This document shows positions 1 to 10,672 of a stretch of 64,000 bases of DNA, in pieces. Origin of the DNA: Euborellia annulipes (lineage: Eukaryota; Arthropoda; Insecta; Dermaptera; Anisolabididae); NCBI GenBank assembly GCA_023213315.1, contig JAKCPI010002671.1, positions 186,001 to 250,000 of the forward strand, read 5' to 3'. The notes beneath the pieces were generated by a model. It saw only the letters and a list, made by a program, of their open reading frames with translations, had not been told where the DNA came from and did not search any database. The position numbers and the translations under genes were made by a program. How positions within the stretch are numbered: position 1 is the stretch's first letter; each line of letters begins with the position of its first letter.

Positions 1-292
1 GGTCTGTCTGTCAGTGTTTTGTTTGTAAACAAAATATCTCAAGAACGAAAAGAGCTAGGAGGTTGAAATTTTATATATAAGTTGGGTATCCCCTTGGGAC
101 ATGACGCGAACCTTTTGAACAAAATCAGTCTAAAAGTACCAGTACTTTACTGATGAACTTTTTCAGTTTTTTTTTTAATTTTCTCAAAATTCACTGCAAA
201 TATTTTGATTAAAATTCAAAAATCAATTATTTTTTAGATGCTCTTTAAAATGTATATTCTCATTTTTAAATGACAAATTTTGAAAACGTCCC
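1..292 (+). repeat. Family A element, 5'-truncated by window edge
   Basis: This is the internal part of the ~660-bp Family A repeat in plus orientation. It carries the hallmark blocks in order: a GTCTGTCTGT run, the AGAGCTAGGAGGTTGAAATT block, CAGTACTTTACTGATG and AAAATCAATTATTTTTTAGA. The terminal hairpin on its left would lie outside the window, and its right hairpin is missing because homology stops near 290. No coding potential is evident. Confidence 0.75.
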
Positions 293-857
293 CAACAAAT
301 TCTTGAAATTTTCACTACCAAATTTGTTTCTAATACAATCACAAGTTTATAAAAAAATGTTTTTGTATTTTGTCTATGAATCAAAATAAATATTAATGGA
401 AAAAAAAATATTTTACAATAATAAATTGATAAATTCACATGGATATAAATCTTTCCTAAAAACAAAGGAACACTTTTGTTAAAAAAATTTATTATTCTTT
501 TAATAATTAAATTATCTTCATGCCAAAAAAAAATCTTCCAACAAGACTACGTTTGTACCAAACTAAAAAAGGAAATATTTGATTTGTATCATGTTAATAA
601 ATATTTAAATAAATTTATTTAACAAGAAATAAAATGCAATACAAAAAGAGAAAACAAAAAAACATTTATTTATATACATCAATATTGAATTTTAATATTG
701 TTTTGAATTATTCATATTATGTAAAAAGATTATTATTCGAAAGAAGTAAAAAAAAAAAAAGTTTTATATAAAAATGTTCTAAATATTATAAATTCTATAA
801 AAAAAGCAAACAGGTTTATATAATTAATTACTAAGACTTTTTAATTTTTTTTTTAAT
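293..857. other. AT-rich DNA, nothing recognised
   Basis: Very AT-rich sequence with homopolymer runs. I see no exon, RNA gene or repeat boundary here. The minus-strand frame ending at 223 is a chance ORF overlapping the Family A remnant. Confidence 0.5.
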
Positions 858-1024
858 TTAAGGTCTTTTTCAGCATATAAGGCCATTTAGACCCCTATTT
901 ATTTCAAATGATTTGTACCGGTAGTCAATTCAAATGAAATAAATTTTTCTCGCTTGGGACGGGAAGCGAACCTTGAATTCCGGCATGAGAAACTAATGCT
1001 TTATCTCTGAGCCACTGGTCCCGG
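858..1024 (-). repeat. SINE2, tRNA-derived, near full length
   Basis: On the minus strand the copy begins near 1024 with a tRNA-like head of about 67 bases: GGGACCAGTGGCTCAGAGAT (A-box region) and GGTTCGCTTCCCGTCCC (B-box and 3' acceptor side, pairing with the 5' GGGAC). After it come a tRNA-unrelated body and the shared tail TAAATGGCC...GCTGAAAAAGACC, ending in A-rich sequence (plus-strand T runs at 845-860). The head plus tail layout is that of a SINE whose 3' tail would be recognised by a LINE reverse transcriptase. It is non-coding; no clear duplication was found. Confidence 0.7.
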
Positions 1025-1054
1025 GAAATGATTATTTTTACGTTTTAATCTTTT

Positions 1055-1293
1055 AAAAAATCTGGTGTGACTGGTCGCACAACACACAACTTTCTCTTAC
1101 CTTCGGTAATCAAAAGTTGTGTTCTGTGCTTGTCCCACCAGATTTTTTGAGTCGAGATATATTTACCATGTTGCGAAAACCACTTTTTTGGATTCAGGGG
1201 ACCTCAAAATTCATCAAAATCTCGACATCGAATTTTTGACATGAATCCAATACTTTCTCTATATATTAACATATATAGAGGTAAGAAAAAGTA
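1055..1293 (-). repeat. Family A element, internally deleted
   Basis: Both terminal hairpins of Family A are present but the interior is lost. The long ~92-bp hairpin (TCTGGTGTGACTGG...CCACCAGA) is at 1055-1148; the opposite terminus, with the CTCGACATCGAATTTTTGAC block and the short TATA-rich hairpin ending GAGGTAAGAAAAAGTAA, is at 1165-1293. About 420 bases are missing compared with the copy at 16310-16993. This two-hairpin form shows that the ends can persist without the core. Confidence 0.75.
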
Positions 1294-1609
1294 ACAATTA
1301 ATTTTCACTTGAATTAAAAGTTTATTTTAATGAAAAATTAAGATCAATTATATTTAATAATAAATAGGCGGATAGTTAATGATATTCATTCTAATATACG
1401 TAGTTCATTAAAAAAAATTATTTGAAGATCGAAAGTGACAAACTAGACCCTGATGACAGGACTATAGTTTCTGATACTTGTGGCCCTCATATAAACACAG
1501 AAACTATCTATAATAGGAGCCAACCTTCTTGAAGAAATTAAATATTTTTCACAATAAAAAATATAGAATTATTTTTTATTTTCAGATTTATTTGTGAATG
1601 AAATCGTAA

Positions 1610-1962
1610 CAGTTTCGGCATACAAGGTTTTCAACAAATTAATAAATTACAAAAATCATTCTTACCCCGAATCTTTAAACATCGATATCTCAATTTATGC
1701 AATACAAATTTTGATCAATAAAATTTTTTTTTTTAAATATTTACCTCAATATTTTTTACCTTAATGATTTTGTCAGAGATTTTTTAAAATATTTATAAAT
1801 TTGAAATTATTTGATATAAAATTATATGATGCAGCTTAAACAGGGCTATATAAACAGAAGATAAACTGACATATTTTCTTTTTTTTTCTACAGTATTTAA
1901 AAAAGACCTGATGATGGCATTGTATGCCGAAACTCTTACAAAGTTTAAATTTTTAATAAATT
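1610..1962. repeat. Foldback repeat with hammerhead-like core
   Basis: Inverted halves share the block TATGCCGAAACT. The right half at 1908-1933 reads CTGATGA, then GGCA-loop-TGCC, then GAAAC, matching the conserved central core of hammerhead ribozymes. The left half (about 1610-1650, minus strand) keeps TGCCGAAAC but its CTGATGA box is degenerate. Membership in a Penelope-like retroelement is inference; no reverse transcriptase is visible here. Confidence 0.5.
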
Positions 1963-2052
1963 CCTAAAAGTTTTAGAATAATTCGTAAAAATGAAAAAAA
2001 AAAAAAAAAAAACGGTTTATCACACAAGGACGTAGTGTAGACTGTGCTAAAA

Positions 2053-2253
2053 AACCGCCGCCTTCAGATAGGCCACCAAACTTACTCATCACTAAATAGG
2101 ACCTACAAATACAATTTTATTGCCTATCTCTGTTTATGCACTTTTGTCTTGATCTAAATCTTAAGAATGACCTAATAAACAGGGCAATAAAAGTGTGTTT
2201 ATAGAGGTGAGTAGATTTGGATGCCTCTCTGACAGAGTGAAGGCGACGTCAAC
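2053..2253. repeat. Foldback element
   Basis: An outer inverted repeat pairs CCGCCTTCA...CTTACTCATCAC (left) with GTGAGTAGATTTGG...GTGAAGGCG (right). A nested inner pair is ATTTTATTGCC...CTGTTTAT against ATAAACAGGGCAATAAAA. No coding potential. The family is not recognised. Confidence 0.5.
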
Positions 2254-2794
2254 TATTTTGTAGGCTACACTTTAAAGCTAAAGACTATAATAATAATATA
2301 AATAAAAATTTATATTAATCAATAACTAATTTTGTGTTATATACCATATAGGTATTTTATATATTATAGACTATAACCTTTCTAATTTTTTTTGGTATGG
2401 TCGCTCTATTTGATTAAATTTGCATTTTTTTATTTTTACTGATATTCTGTTCCGGTATCATCTGACTAATAAATGTCGCCGATTTGATGGTCATATCAAC
2501 TCTTTAAAAAAATGGCCATACCATTAAATTTATCTAAATATCGGATATTTATTTTATCTCCTTGAATATTTTATTTATTAGGTTAAATAATTTAAAACTT
2601 TTTCTTATATATACTTTTTTTATTTGAATAAAATTCTTATCTAAATTTAGCCAATAAGCCGATAGGTCCTATTTTACAGATTTTATTGTCTTAGACAGGC
2701 AATTTCTTTAGATTTAAATGAATGTTTTTTATTCGTATATCTTTAAAAGTGTTGTTCAATTGTATCTACAATTGATCCGTAATTGGATCCATTA

Positions 2795-2886
2795 TCTTTC
2801 CAATACATTAATAATCCCCATCCTTACTCTTAAGGGGGGGTCCATGATGGGGGTGTTAGGGGATGGGGGATCCATCTAATGTATTA
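2795..2886. repeat. Imperfect hairpin next to a GC-balanced patch
   Basis: AATACATTAATAATCCCCAT at the left pairs imperfectly with ATGGGGGATCCATCTAATGT at the right, arms about 30 bases. A run of seven Gs lies in the loop. Confidence 0.45.
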
Positions 2887-2889
2887 TAA

Positions 2890-3000
2890 TCCGATGCAAA
2901 TTCCTGGGGGAACTCTCTCGTCTCTGATTGGCTTAAACATTCCGCCGGCTTTATCCAATCGTTCCAGACACTGTAGAGGAATAGACATAAATTTTAATTT
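2890..3000. promoter_or_regulatory. Small GC-balanced unique patch
   Basis: This patch stands out from its AT-rich surroundings and matches no repeat in the window. It holds an ATTGG box near 2928 and a convergent CCAAT box near 2953, i.e. two potential NF-Y sites about 25 bases apart. A regulatory role is inference; the open frame over it looks accidental. Confidence 0.2.
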
Positions 3001-3348
3001 ATCTTTTTCTTCTTTTTTTTCTGGTGAATATTTATTACACGCATGGGAATATTTTAATTTCATAAATTATGATTCAGAAGTGGTAGACCTAATGCATCCA
3101 ATAGGGGAGCTGAGTATCTTAAAATTCCGTTCCGCAAATCGCATGTAGATGTTCCGTGAATATAAAGAATTTCAACATATACATAAAATAAAAAAAATAT
3201 TTAGACCGGGCATGTTCAATCTATATGCTCTTTATATGTTTCCCACATATAGGTAATATTAAAAAATTAAAATAGATTTTAAAATAATAAATGAACATTT
3301 ATGTATATTGTTAACACTGTAGATAGTTTTTATGACTATTGTTTTATA

Positions 3349-3930
3349 CTCCCTCCGTGCCAAATTAGTTCCTAAATTTTTTTTCTTTAATTTCTCCAAT
3401 CACTTAACAGAGAATAACTCCAATTATAGAGAGAAGGAGGAGACATTGACAATGTTTGAAAATTTTCATGGCAAGTGGGATTTGAAGTTTTGTAGCAACT
3501 CTAGATTCGTAATTCGGATCTTATCCGATTAGCCATGAGCCTCCTCAAATAAATATTCAATATTTAAATTAACTTGTATTTTTATTTATTTATTTAAGGT
3601 CTATTTCGGCAACGGAGGCCATTTAGACCCCGTTTCTATTTATTTCAAACTTTATTGTATTTGATATTACAATTATTATAAACCTGTTATTTGAATTTTT
3701 TTTTTTCTACTTTTCATAAAAGCGGCATTTTTTTGTAACAAATTTTTCGAAGCAACATTTTGAAACTAATTTGTCACGGGTGATGTACTTAAGGAGGGAA
3801 CACTTGGCAAGCTAATATTAATGATTGATACCATCAACCTAAAATCTCTGAAAAATATTAAATTAAAATCATCAGTAGCCTACCAATAATCAGTAGAAAA
3901 ATATTCAGCAACTAATTTGGGCGGATGGAG
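3349..3930. mobile_element. Stowaway-like Tc1/mariner MITE
   Basis: The element starts CTCCCTCCGTGCCAAATTAG and ends with the complement of CTCCATCCGCCCAAATTAG, flanked on both sides by TA (3347-3348 and 3931-3932). A TA duplication with this terminus is characteristic of Stowaway-type Tc1/mariner MITEs. A further internal end-like sequence lies at 3766-3801, suggesting nesting or a partial second copy. A SINE tail (3578-3652) sits inside. No transposase is encoded. Confidence 0.65.
3578..3652 (-). repeat. SINE tail fragment
   Basis: On the minus strand it reads GGGGTCTAAATGGCCTCCG, then TTGCCGAAATAGACCTTAAA and an A/T-rich end. This is the shared SINE 3' tail without a tRNA head. Confidence 0.55.
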
Positions 3931-3932
3931 TA

Positions 3933-5280
3933 TTATATTTTATTTTATTATTGAATTTAAATTTTACGCATTGTGTAAATTTTGATTGTGGCTCAGGAAT
4001 TTGTTGGCCGGATAAAGATTATCGTTTGGTCATAACTCTGAAAAAGCTTGTTCTTGGTTCATTAGAGATTTTCTTTGACTTTATACAAGAATTTGTTGTA
4101 TGCATTACATACTATTCTTTTTGTTTGCTGAAAGGTATGCAACCAACATGGCGAACTTTCTAATAGCTTCTCAGCTCGTCTAGAACTTGAGGACTTGACA
4201 TGCGTATTAAATTTCGGTAGAAATTCATTACTGAGCATCAATTAATCAAAAAGTGATTTGTTCATAAGAGTTGCATGCCTATCAGTAAACAAACACATGA
4301 ATATATTTCTGCAACCGCTGGTATTATGCAATTCATTACATTACTCTTTAAAGATGTGTGAAGGTCTCTTTCTGAATTATTACCCTTTGAGAAATGCTGA
4401 TCTATTGACAAAAACCAAACCATTAAAAGAATCTGGAACAGATGGTCTCGAAAATGTGACTTTCTTCTGGGCAGGTAGAAATCGGAAATCGGCTTTTCAC
4501 TAAAAGTTTTTGTTTGTTAAGGGTTATTACTCACTAGACTTGGCCATTCTATAGCTCAACTAAAAAACCAAATTCATTTTTTTAAGAGAAAGTAACTAAA
4601 GAGGAAGTTTATTTTTTTAATGCTTATATTTATATTATTAGCCTATATACCATTAAACTCGGAAACTAGTTTTGTTTTGTTTTTTTTTTTCTTCATATTT
4701 TTTAGTTATTAAACTTAATGAATTATGGTGTCTCCTAAAAACAAATATAAATCACCGAATTTATTATTTTTTCCTGTTTTGATTTATTTTTATGTTAAAG
4801 TATAACGTTTCAACTTTCCATTTAGTAATTTATGTTTATGTATTTTAAGCCCAAAAATAATTCCGATGTTAAGTGACTGACTTCTTAACTGATTAGTTAA
4901 ATTATCGATAAATATCAAATGAATAGACAATTTGACGTAAGCAAAATTGAATACCATTTTAAAAAAAAATGTGGCATGCGCCTTCAAATCAAATATAGAT
5001 ATATAATAATAATCATTACTAATTTATGAAAAAGAACGACTGTCTATAAATCAGAATTATGTAAAAGGAGAGTCAATTTCTAGAGGGTATCTATCGTAGT
5101 ATCAAACTTCTACTTTCACACAATTTTGATTATTAATTTTCTCTAAAAAATAAAATTATTAATAGTTATGTTTATAAAAACCCCGTAAAATAATTGAGAA
5201 TCTAAAAAAAGAAGGGCTTTATTCAAATAAGGGGACAAGTTTTATAAATAACAAAGTGGTAGAAGAACGTTTAGTAGATT
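3933..5280. other. AT-rich DNA, nothing recognised
   Basis: Several 60-80-codon open frames occur (3951, 4258, 4790) but none shows splice context, a recognisable domain or consistent composition. I do not call a gene here. Confidence 0.4.
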
Positions 5281-5289
5281 AATAAAAAA

Positions 5290-5345
5290 AAGTATTTTCT
5301 GCCCTTCATACTGATGTTTCGTAGACTAAACATCATCCTACCATA
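5290..5345 (-). repeat. Degenerate hammerhead-like half repeat
   Basis: The minus strand reads GGATGATG, a short hairpin, ACGAAACATC. It follows the layout of the other foldback family members, but the first box is mutated from CTGATGA. Confidence 0.3.
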
Positions 5346-5649
5346 GAAAAATATCTTGCCTGCAACAACCTTCTCATCTTTCAAGTGGGATCGCAGGTGT
5401 ATCAGTCGATGGTAAGTAATATATCTTCCGACTAATATCTTGCGGATGGATGACGTTTAGTCTCCGAAAGGTCGGAATAGAAAATAAAGAGACTTGGGCT
5501 GAATAAATTTTTTTTTATTCACACTCGGTTAGGCGCACCCCTAAAGTTACACGGATAGTCGTTGATCTGAGAGATCCATGTGAGAAAACGTTGATAATTT
5601 TGAAAAATGCCAGTGCATATCTCATTCATTTGGTGGATTAAGATAAATA

Positions 5650-5851
5650 TAAACAATAAGGGGATATAGGACAAAGCAGCTAGGTAGTTAGTCTCCACGA
5701 AATGAAACTCTCTGATGAGGAAACAGTTTCGGTTTTAATGAAATAATGATGGTTATATTTTATTAAAACCGAAACTGTTTCCTCAACAGAGAGTTTCATT
5801 TCGTGGAGACTAACTACCTAGCTGCTTGCTCCTTTATCCCCTTATTGTTTA
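5650..5851. repeat. Long near-perfect hairpin (90-bp arms)
   Basis: The left arm 5650-5739 and right arm 5762-5851 are reverse complements with few differences, separated by about 22 bases. The arms include TAACTACCTAGCTGC and CTCTGATGAGGAAACAG. The high arm identity implies recent formation or gene conversion. No ORF or duplication supports a particular transposon class. Confidence 0.75.
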
Positions 5852-5917
5852 ATACGATAAATATAATCATCAATTTTGATATAGGTGTTTATTGAAGGTA
5901 TTGAAGGCAGTATATAC

Positions 5918-6195
5918 TGCCTAGGAGCGTTAGGGATCTGTGAGATCCGCAAATTTTCAAATATTTGTTATTTTTTTATTTGGGTTTTTCTTGGATATTA
6001 TTGTAGACCTACAGCAGAGACCAACCCCTCAAATCCATAAAGAAATATTACAATTGCAAAATTTTTATATAATTGAATGGGACACTGCTCTAGATGTACA
6101 ATAATATCCAAGAAAAACCCAATAAAAAAAATAACAATTACTTACAAATTTGGTCTGCGGATCTCACAGGTCCCTAACGCACCTTTGGCAGTAGG
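5918..6195. repeat. Foldback element with ~100-bp arms
   Basis: The left arm contains GCGTTAGGGATCTGTGAGAT and GGGTTTTTCTTGGATATTAT; the right arm contains their complements at 6092-6195. It lies only 66 bases from the hairpin at 5650-5851, making a double-cruciform stretch of about 550 bases. Confidence 0.7.
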
Positions 6196-6215
6196 TAGTC
6201 TATATGTCACCTTTC

Positions 6216-6980
6216 GAAAAGTCAAAACAACAATGAAGTGTGACGTCGGTCAAGCTAGGAGGCTCATGTGATGAGTATTCTTCCACCCCAAAACAAAATC
6301 GATATACGGCTATATATGAAGCTAGTGGATCTCACAGATTCAGCGCGACTAAATTCCTATAAACTTTATATATATAATACTACGTAGTTTGATGGATAAA
6401 TTTTAGCGGACAAAAATTTTGTTGAATCATTTTTGAATTAAATATATGTTGTTTTTTATAATTTTCTTTATTCAAATTAATAAATTTTGTAATATTAATA
6501 GTATACTTAAGTCACTAATTAATATTGTTATAGTCTTTTTTTAATTTAAGATCGAGTTAATCTGGATGAGGGTATTTATCATTTCGATCCCCCCAATACA
6601 ATAACTGACACTTGCGCAGGACAATAGTCTCTCTCTGTATGCATCCCAGGCAATGGGCAATACCATCCAGGGATATTTGGACCACACATTCGCATCCACA
6701 CACACCCACATTCTCACCATTATTGCATATAAATACGTGCACATGTTTGCTTTTACGCTTGTAATATGCATCGAATGCGTTTCATTTTAATATTATAGCA
6801 TTTAAAATACAAACAGAGAATTTTTTCCTTAGTTGAAAAATTTTAATTTGTTGATGTAAATTAAAAAGGCAATTGCTCAAAAGACTTTTCTATTGTCTTT
6901 TTTTTTAATTTATTCATTGTTATTAATCAGTTAATTGCGTGTTTTATTATTATTTAGATTTCATTCATTAAATCGCTGTT
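6216..6980. other. AT-rich DNA with a mid-GC patch at 6560-6780
   Basis: The patch 6560-6780 is open in two minus-strand frames. Neither resembles a known protein or has convincing splice sites. Nothing else is seen. Confidence 0.35.
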
Positions 6981-7261
6981 TTTTACTTTTTTATTTTCTC
7001 TTACCCTATATATGAAATATATAGAGTAGAGAGAAAGTTTTGCGATCATGTCAAAAATTCGATGTCAAGATTTTGATGGAAATACATGTTTTGGGGTCCC
7101 CTGAGTCCAAAAAAGTGGGTCCCGCAAATTGCTCTGTCTGTCTGTCTCTGTGGACATTTTTAAGCATTAAGGAAATGAGCTACGAGGTTGAAATTTCATA
7201 TTTAAGTTAGGCACTTCCATGATGCGTGGAAATAAGCTTTTAAACAAAATCAGCCATAAGG

Positions 7262-7393
7262 TACTAGTACTTTTATTAGGAGAATTTTTATTAAGACCAC
7301 ATGGTCATAAATGTGGTCTATAATTAAAAATTCTCCTAATATTTTCTAATAAACTCCTAATATTTCAAACCACAAAAGCTTTAATAAACATAC
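7262..7393. repeat. Foldback insertion inside Family A
   Basis: The arms TAGGAGAATTTTTATTAAGA and TATAATTAAAAATTCTCCTA flank a loop with CCACATGGTCATAAATGTGG. The insert is bracketed by TACTAGTACTTT on both sides (about 12 bp), consistent with a target-site duplication. Related end sequence occurs in the foldback at 23056-23306. Confidence 0.55.
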
Positions 7394-7658
7394 TAGTACT
7401 TTACTGATGTAAAAACCTCAAAAATATTGGACATTTTTCAGTTTTTTGCTTATATCTCGTAAACTAAGCATATGTTGCCCACCTTACTTTGCTCCAACGA
7501 TTTTGATTAAAATTCAAAAATCAATTATTTTTTAAAATGTATATTCTCATTTTTCTCTCAAAATTGTTGGTAGCACAATTTGCTCTTGTACTAAATAGGA
7601 AATAGTTGCCATGCTAACAAAGTACAAATATTTTTCTATGATTATAACTCTACATTTT

Positions 7659-7931
7659 TTCCGCCCTCGGGGCTTGGTGTAGGGGTTAGCGTGCTAACCT
7701 CGTATACCAAAAGTCGCGGGTTCGGACCCCAGGCAGTCCGATGATTTTATTTAAGCCATTTGGATACCAAATGGCTTAAATAAGAATGCCTGGACCCCCA
7801 ATATGTATAATTAATCAATAACGGATATCGTTTAAAGTCTTAAATGGCCTGAGTTGCCGAAAAGACTGTGTGAATGTGTCCGTGAGTGTGAGTGTGAATG
7901 AGAAAAAAGTGTGAGTGTTAAAAAAAAAAAA
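7659..7931 (+). repeat. SINE1, tRNA-derived, full length
   Basis: A tRNA-like head begins at about 7663: GGCTTGGTGTAGGGGTTAGC (A-box) and GGGTTCGGACCCC (B-box). A body follows with an ATTTAAGCCATTTGG/CCAAATGGCTTAAAT hairpin, then the shared tail TTAAATGGCC...GCCGAAAAGAC, a GTGTGAGTGTGA-rich stretch and poly(A). The 13-bp direct repeat AACTCTACATTTT (7646-7658 and 7932-7944) is the target-site duplication. This shows LINE-type retrotransposition into a pre-existing Family A copy. Confidence 0.85.
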
Positions 7932-8088
7932 AACTCTACATTTTGAATTATAATGTAGCCTACCGCTGGAAGCTAAAATTATGTCGACACAAAAAATTTG
8001 ACAAGCTCAGATCAAAACATTTAATTTCAGTAGGTAAGAGAAAGTAGAGAAAGTTGTGTGATGTTCCACCAGTCACACCAGATTTTTT

Positions 8089-8534
8089 ATAAACACATCT
8101 ATAGGGTAAAAAGTAGTTTAAGTAAAATATGTACAAAAAATCGTAAAATGGACAGGTTTTTTGAAATACACTGTAGTATCTGAGATACTAACAACTTCAT
8201 TAGTAATATTTTGTCGATAAATATAATTTGGGAAAATTTCAAACTCATTATATTATTATAGATACAAAGTTGTTAACTCTTTTTAGTATATGATAATAGA
8301 TAATTTTCTAAAATAAATTCCCTGAAAATTACTTGTTAAACATCCGATGTAAAAAAAAAAAAAAAAAATGAAATGAAAATTGTATTCGAATTACAGCCCT
8401 CTCATCTCATTTTCTCATTCACCAAAAGCCCTTGACTAACTAACAACAAAGGTGTAGGGGAGATTATTTTTTATAGGCATCTTACAGGTACATTTTATGA
8501 CTCAAGTCGTAAAATTTTCGCCGAAACCTTAAAC
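8089..8534. other. AT-rich DNA, nothing recognised
   Basis: Contains a poly(A) tract near 8350-8370. No gene or repeat boundary is recognised. Confidence 0.35.
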
Positions 8535-9155
8535 TAGATGCAATTGACGTTTGTTGCTGCCGCTGCATCGATGCTTTTATTATAATTTAATAATTCCCTT
8601 TTTCCGTTTAACTGGTTCTACATAATGGTACTATTTTTCTCAGAGGGTAAAAATGGCTCTCAACTCATTACATTCGGTCACCCCTGTGTGTGTCCATGTC
8701 CACCATTGCGAATTTCAACCCTTGCCTTGGAAAAAGGGGCTGTAATTTATATTATATCGGGAGTAGCACGCCCCCGGGAGCCTCTTTCCACCCTTCATGC
8801 AACAATTCAGTTCTCACACGTCCTTTACTGTTATAGAGAAATGGGAATTGTTATAATCATAACATAGGCTGTTAGTTTTTATTAGCGTTGCTTGCTGCAG
8901 CGGCCGCGTAACACACGCGCCGTCCTCACGCGCAATGCGTTACCGTTGCAATCCTTTTGGGAAATAACCCAGCACTGTAATGTTCTATCTCGCCCGAGTG
9001 GATATATACACCTGCACTCTTGTGCATTATACAAAACTCTAATGAAATGGTTTGTTCCGTGTCTGCCTGTGCATTCTACATTCACGTTATTGTTCAGTTG
9101 GCCACAGATAAATATGATCAAGTGGACTTTAACACTCAAAAGCGTCTATTTTTAA
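8535..9155. promoter_or_regulatory. GC-balanced unique island, possible regulatory DNA
   Basis: About 600 bases with clearly higher GC and CpG than the surroundings and no match to repeats in the window. It includes GCAGCGGCCGCG (8898-8909) and ACACACGCGCCG. Three frames are open over 80-87 codons but run on opposite strands through the same bases and look accidental. A conserved enhancer or a non-coding exon is possible; nothing in the sequence decides between them. Confidence 0.25.
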
Positions 9156-9330
9156 TCATTCATTAAGTCATGTACGTCCAAAAAAAGATTTTCACTTCTT
9201 TCATATTTAAATACAATCAAGAATATGAAATTTAAAAATTAAAATTCATAAAAATAATTAAAATTATAGAAAGAATTATTAAATGAAGAAAGAAATTTGT
9301 ATTTGTATAGTTTAGTTATTATTAAAATAA

Positions 9331-9414
9331 AAATATGGTGTGACTGGCGCACAACCCACAACTTTCTCTTACCCTTCGATAAGAGAAAGTTATGCACCGT
9401 GCTTGTCACACCAG
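9331..9414 (-). repeat. Family A long terminal hairpin, isolated
   Basis: ATGGTGTGACTGGCGCACAA and TGCACCGTGCTTGTCACACC are the two arms around TTACCCTTCGATAAG. The rest of a Family A copy appears at 10196-10672 in the same orientation; sequence of other origin, including a 345-bp MITE, separates the two parts. Confidence 0.65.
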
Positions 9415-9824
9415 CACCTTAGTTAATTTAAAAGTAAAAAAAAATCAATTAATTCAAAATGTCCACGGCTGTTTAAGGTTGACTGCTTGAAATAAACTAT
9501 TTTCAAAATTTTAATCTCATATTTGGATATTTTATATACACACCAATGGAGAATCCTAAATAAATACAATATTTCATAGGAATTGGAAAAAAAAATTTTT
9601 AAATGTGTAAAAAGTTCCTTTTGATTCAAAATTAATATGCAAATTCCCTTAGAGATTTAACATTGTTTCTATGGAAAGAAGAGCAGGAAAAATTAAAAAA
9701 TTTGAAATACTACAGTAAAGTAAACTTCAAACAATTTTCAGGAAAAATTTTACTGACATACTTTTTCAAGGGCATATAAAAAGTATTTTATAAGAAAAGT
9801 TGATTTATATAAATTTTAATCTAA

Positions 9825-10169
9825 TGCTGAACGCACTCCAATTGAGCAATACACTCTTCGACAAAACGTTTTGTCCAAAAGCAAAACGTTTTGCTCAATG
9901 CCAACGCACACCGATTAGGCAAAATGTTTTGCCATTGAGCATTTTTTCTTAATCTGTGTGCGTTGGCATTGGACAAAATATTCGGTCATTGAGCAAAAAT
10001 TCTCAATGACAAAACATTATGTTCAATGATGTCGAATCATGCCCATTTGGGTTTTGCCTAATCGGTGTGTGGTGACCCATAGAAAAGCAGTGAAAAAACA
10101 GTTTTAGGCACGATTCGTAAAAATTGTTTTGTCATTGAGCGTTTTTGCTCAATCGGTCTGAGTTCAGCC
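9825..10169. mobile_element. PIF/Harbinger-like MITE with reiterated motif
   Basis: The ends TGCTGAACGCACTCCAATTG and (complement) GGCTGAACTCAGACCGATTG form imperfect terminal inverted repeats. TAA flanks both sides (9822-9824, 10170-10172), the duplication typical of PIF/Harbinger. The interior repeats CATTGAGC and perfect palindromes such as GACAAAACGTTTTGTC (9860-9875) and GCAAAACGTTTTGC (9881-9894), plus an inverted GTGTGCGTTGGCATTG pair. It is non-coding. The transposase source is unknown. Confidence 0.6.
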
Positions 10170-10195
10170 TAAAAAGAAAAAGATTTATATTTTAT

Positions 10196-10672
10196 TATTA
10201 TGGCAACCATTTCTCCTAAATTTTTCCTTTACATTTACAAGAGTAAATTGTGTTTCAAAAGATTTCAAGGGCAAATGAGAATATAAATTTCAAAGAGCAT
10301 CTATAAAATAATTGATTTTTGAATTTTAAACAAAATCGTTGGAGCGAATTTTGAGAAAATCGAAAAAAAACTGGAAAAGTACATCAGTAAAGTAATAGTA
10401 CTTTTTGGCCGATTTTGTTTAAAAGCTTATTTTCAAGATCCAGGGGGGTGTCTAACTTAAATATAAAATTTCAAAATCATAGCTCATTTCATTCATGCTT
10501 AAAAATGTCCACACACACAGACACACAGAGAGACCAATTTGCTTGCGGGGCTCACTTTTTTGTCGCAGGGGACCTCAAAACATGAATACCCGCAAAATCT
10601 CGACATCGAATTTTCGACATGATCGCAATATTTTCTCTTTCTATATATTTCATATATAGGATAAGAGAAAGT
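10196..10672 (-). repeat. Family A element, lacking its long hairpin
   Basis: Minus-oriented core and short-hairpin end: ATTATGGCAACCATTTCTCC, GCGAATTTTGAGAAAATCG, the ACACACAGACACACAG run, AAAATCTCGACATCGAATTT and the terminal GGATAAGAGAAAGTAAAA. The missing end is probably the hairpin at 9331-9414. Confidence 0.75.

Larger units (their letters stand above)
6981..8088 (+). repeat. Family A element carrying two insertions
   Basis: The left end shows the TTTTATTTTCTCTTACCC hairpin, followed by the AAATTCGATGTCAAGATTTT block, the GTCTGTCTGT run and the core. The right end keeps only the second half of the long hairpin (AGTCACACCAGATTTTTT). A 120-bp foldback is inserted at TACTAGTACTTT and a full SINE1 is inserted near the right end. 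Without them the copy would be close to the canonical 660-680 bp. Confidence 0.8.

Noticed and set aside
2384..2530. Small inverted pair TTTGGTATGGTC / TGGCCATACCA as a transposon
   Set aside because: Arms are only about 12 bases and imperfect; chance in AT-rich DNA cannot be excluded.
5650..5851. Hammerhead ribozyme at CTGATGAGGAAACAG
   Set aside because: CTGATGA is present, but GAAAC lies immediately inside the following stem and not after a stem-loop, so the core layout is wrong.
6541..6771. 76-codon minus-strand frame starting MHITSVKANMCTYLY
   Set aside because: No recognisable domain, overlapping second frame equally open, and no splice or promoter context.
8892..9155. Overlapping 85- and 87-codon frames on opposite strands
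   Set aside because: Both are open only because the GC-balanced island has few stops; neither has protein-like features or known motifs.
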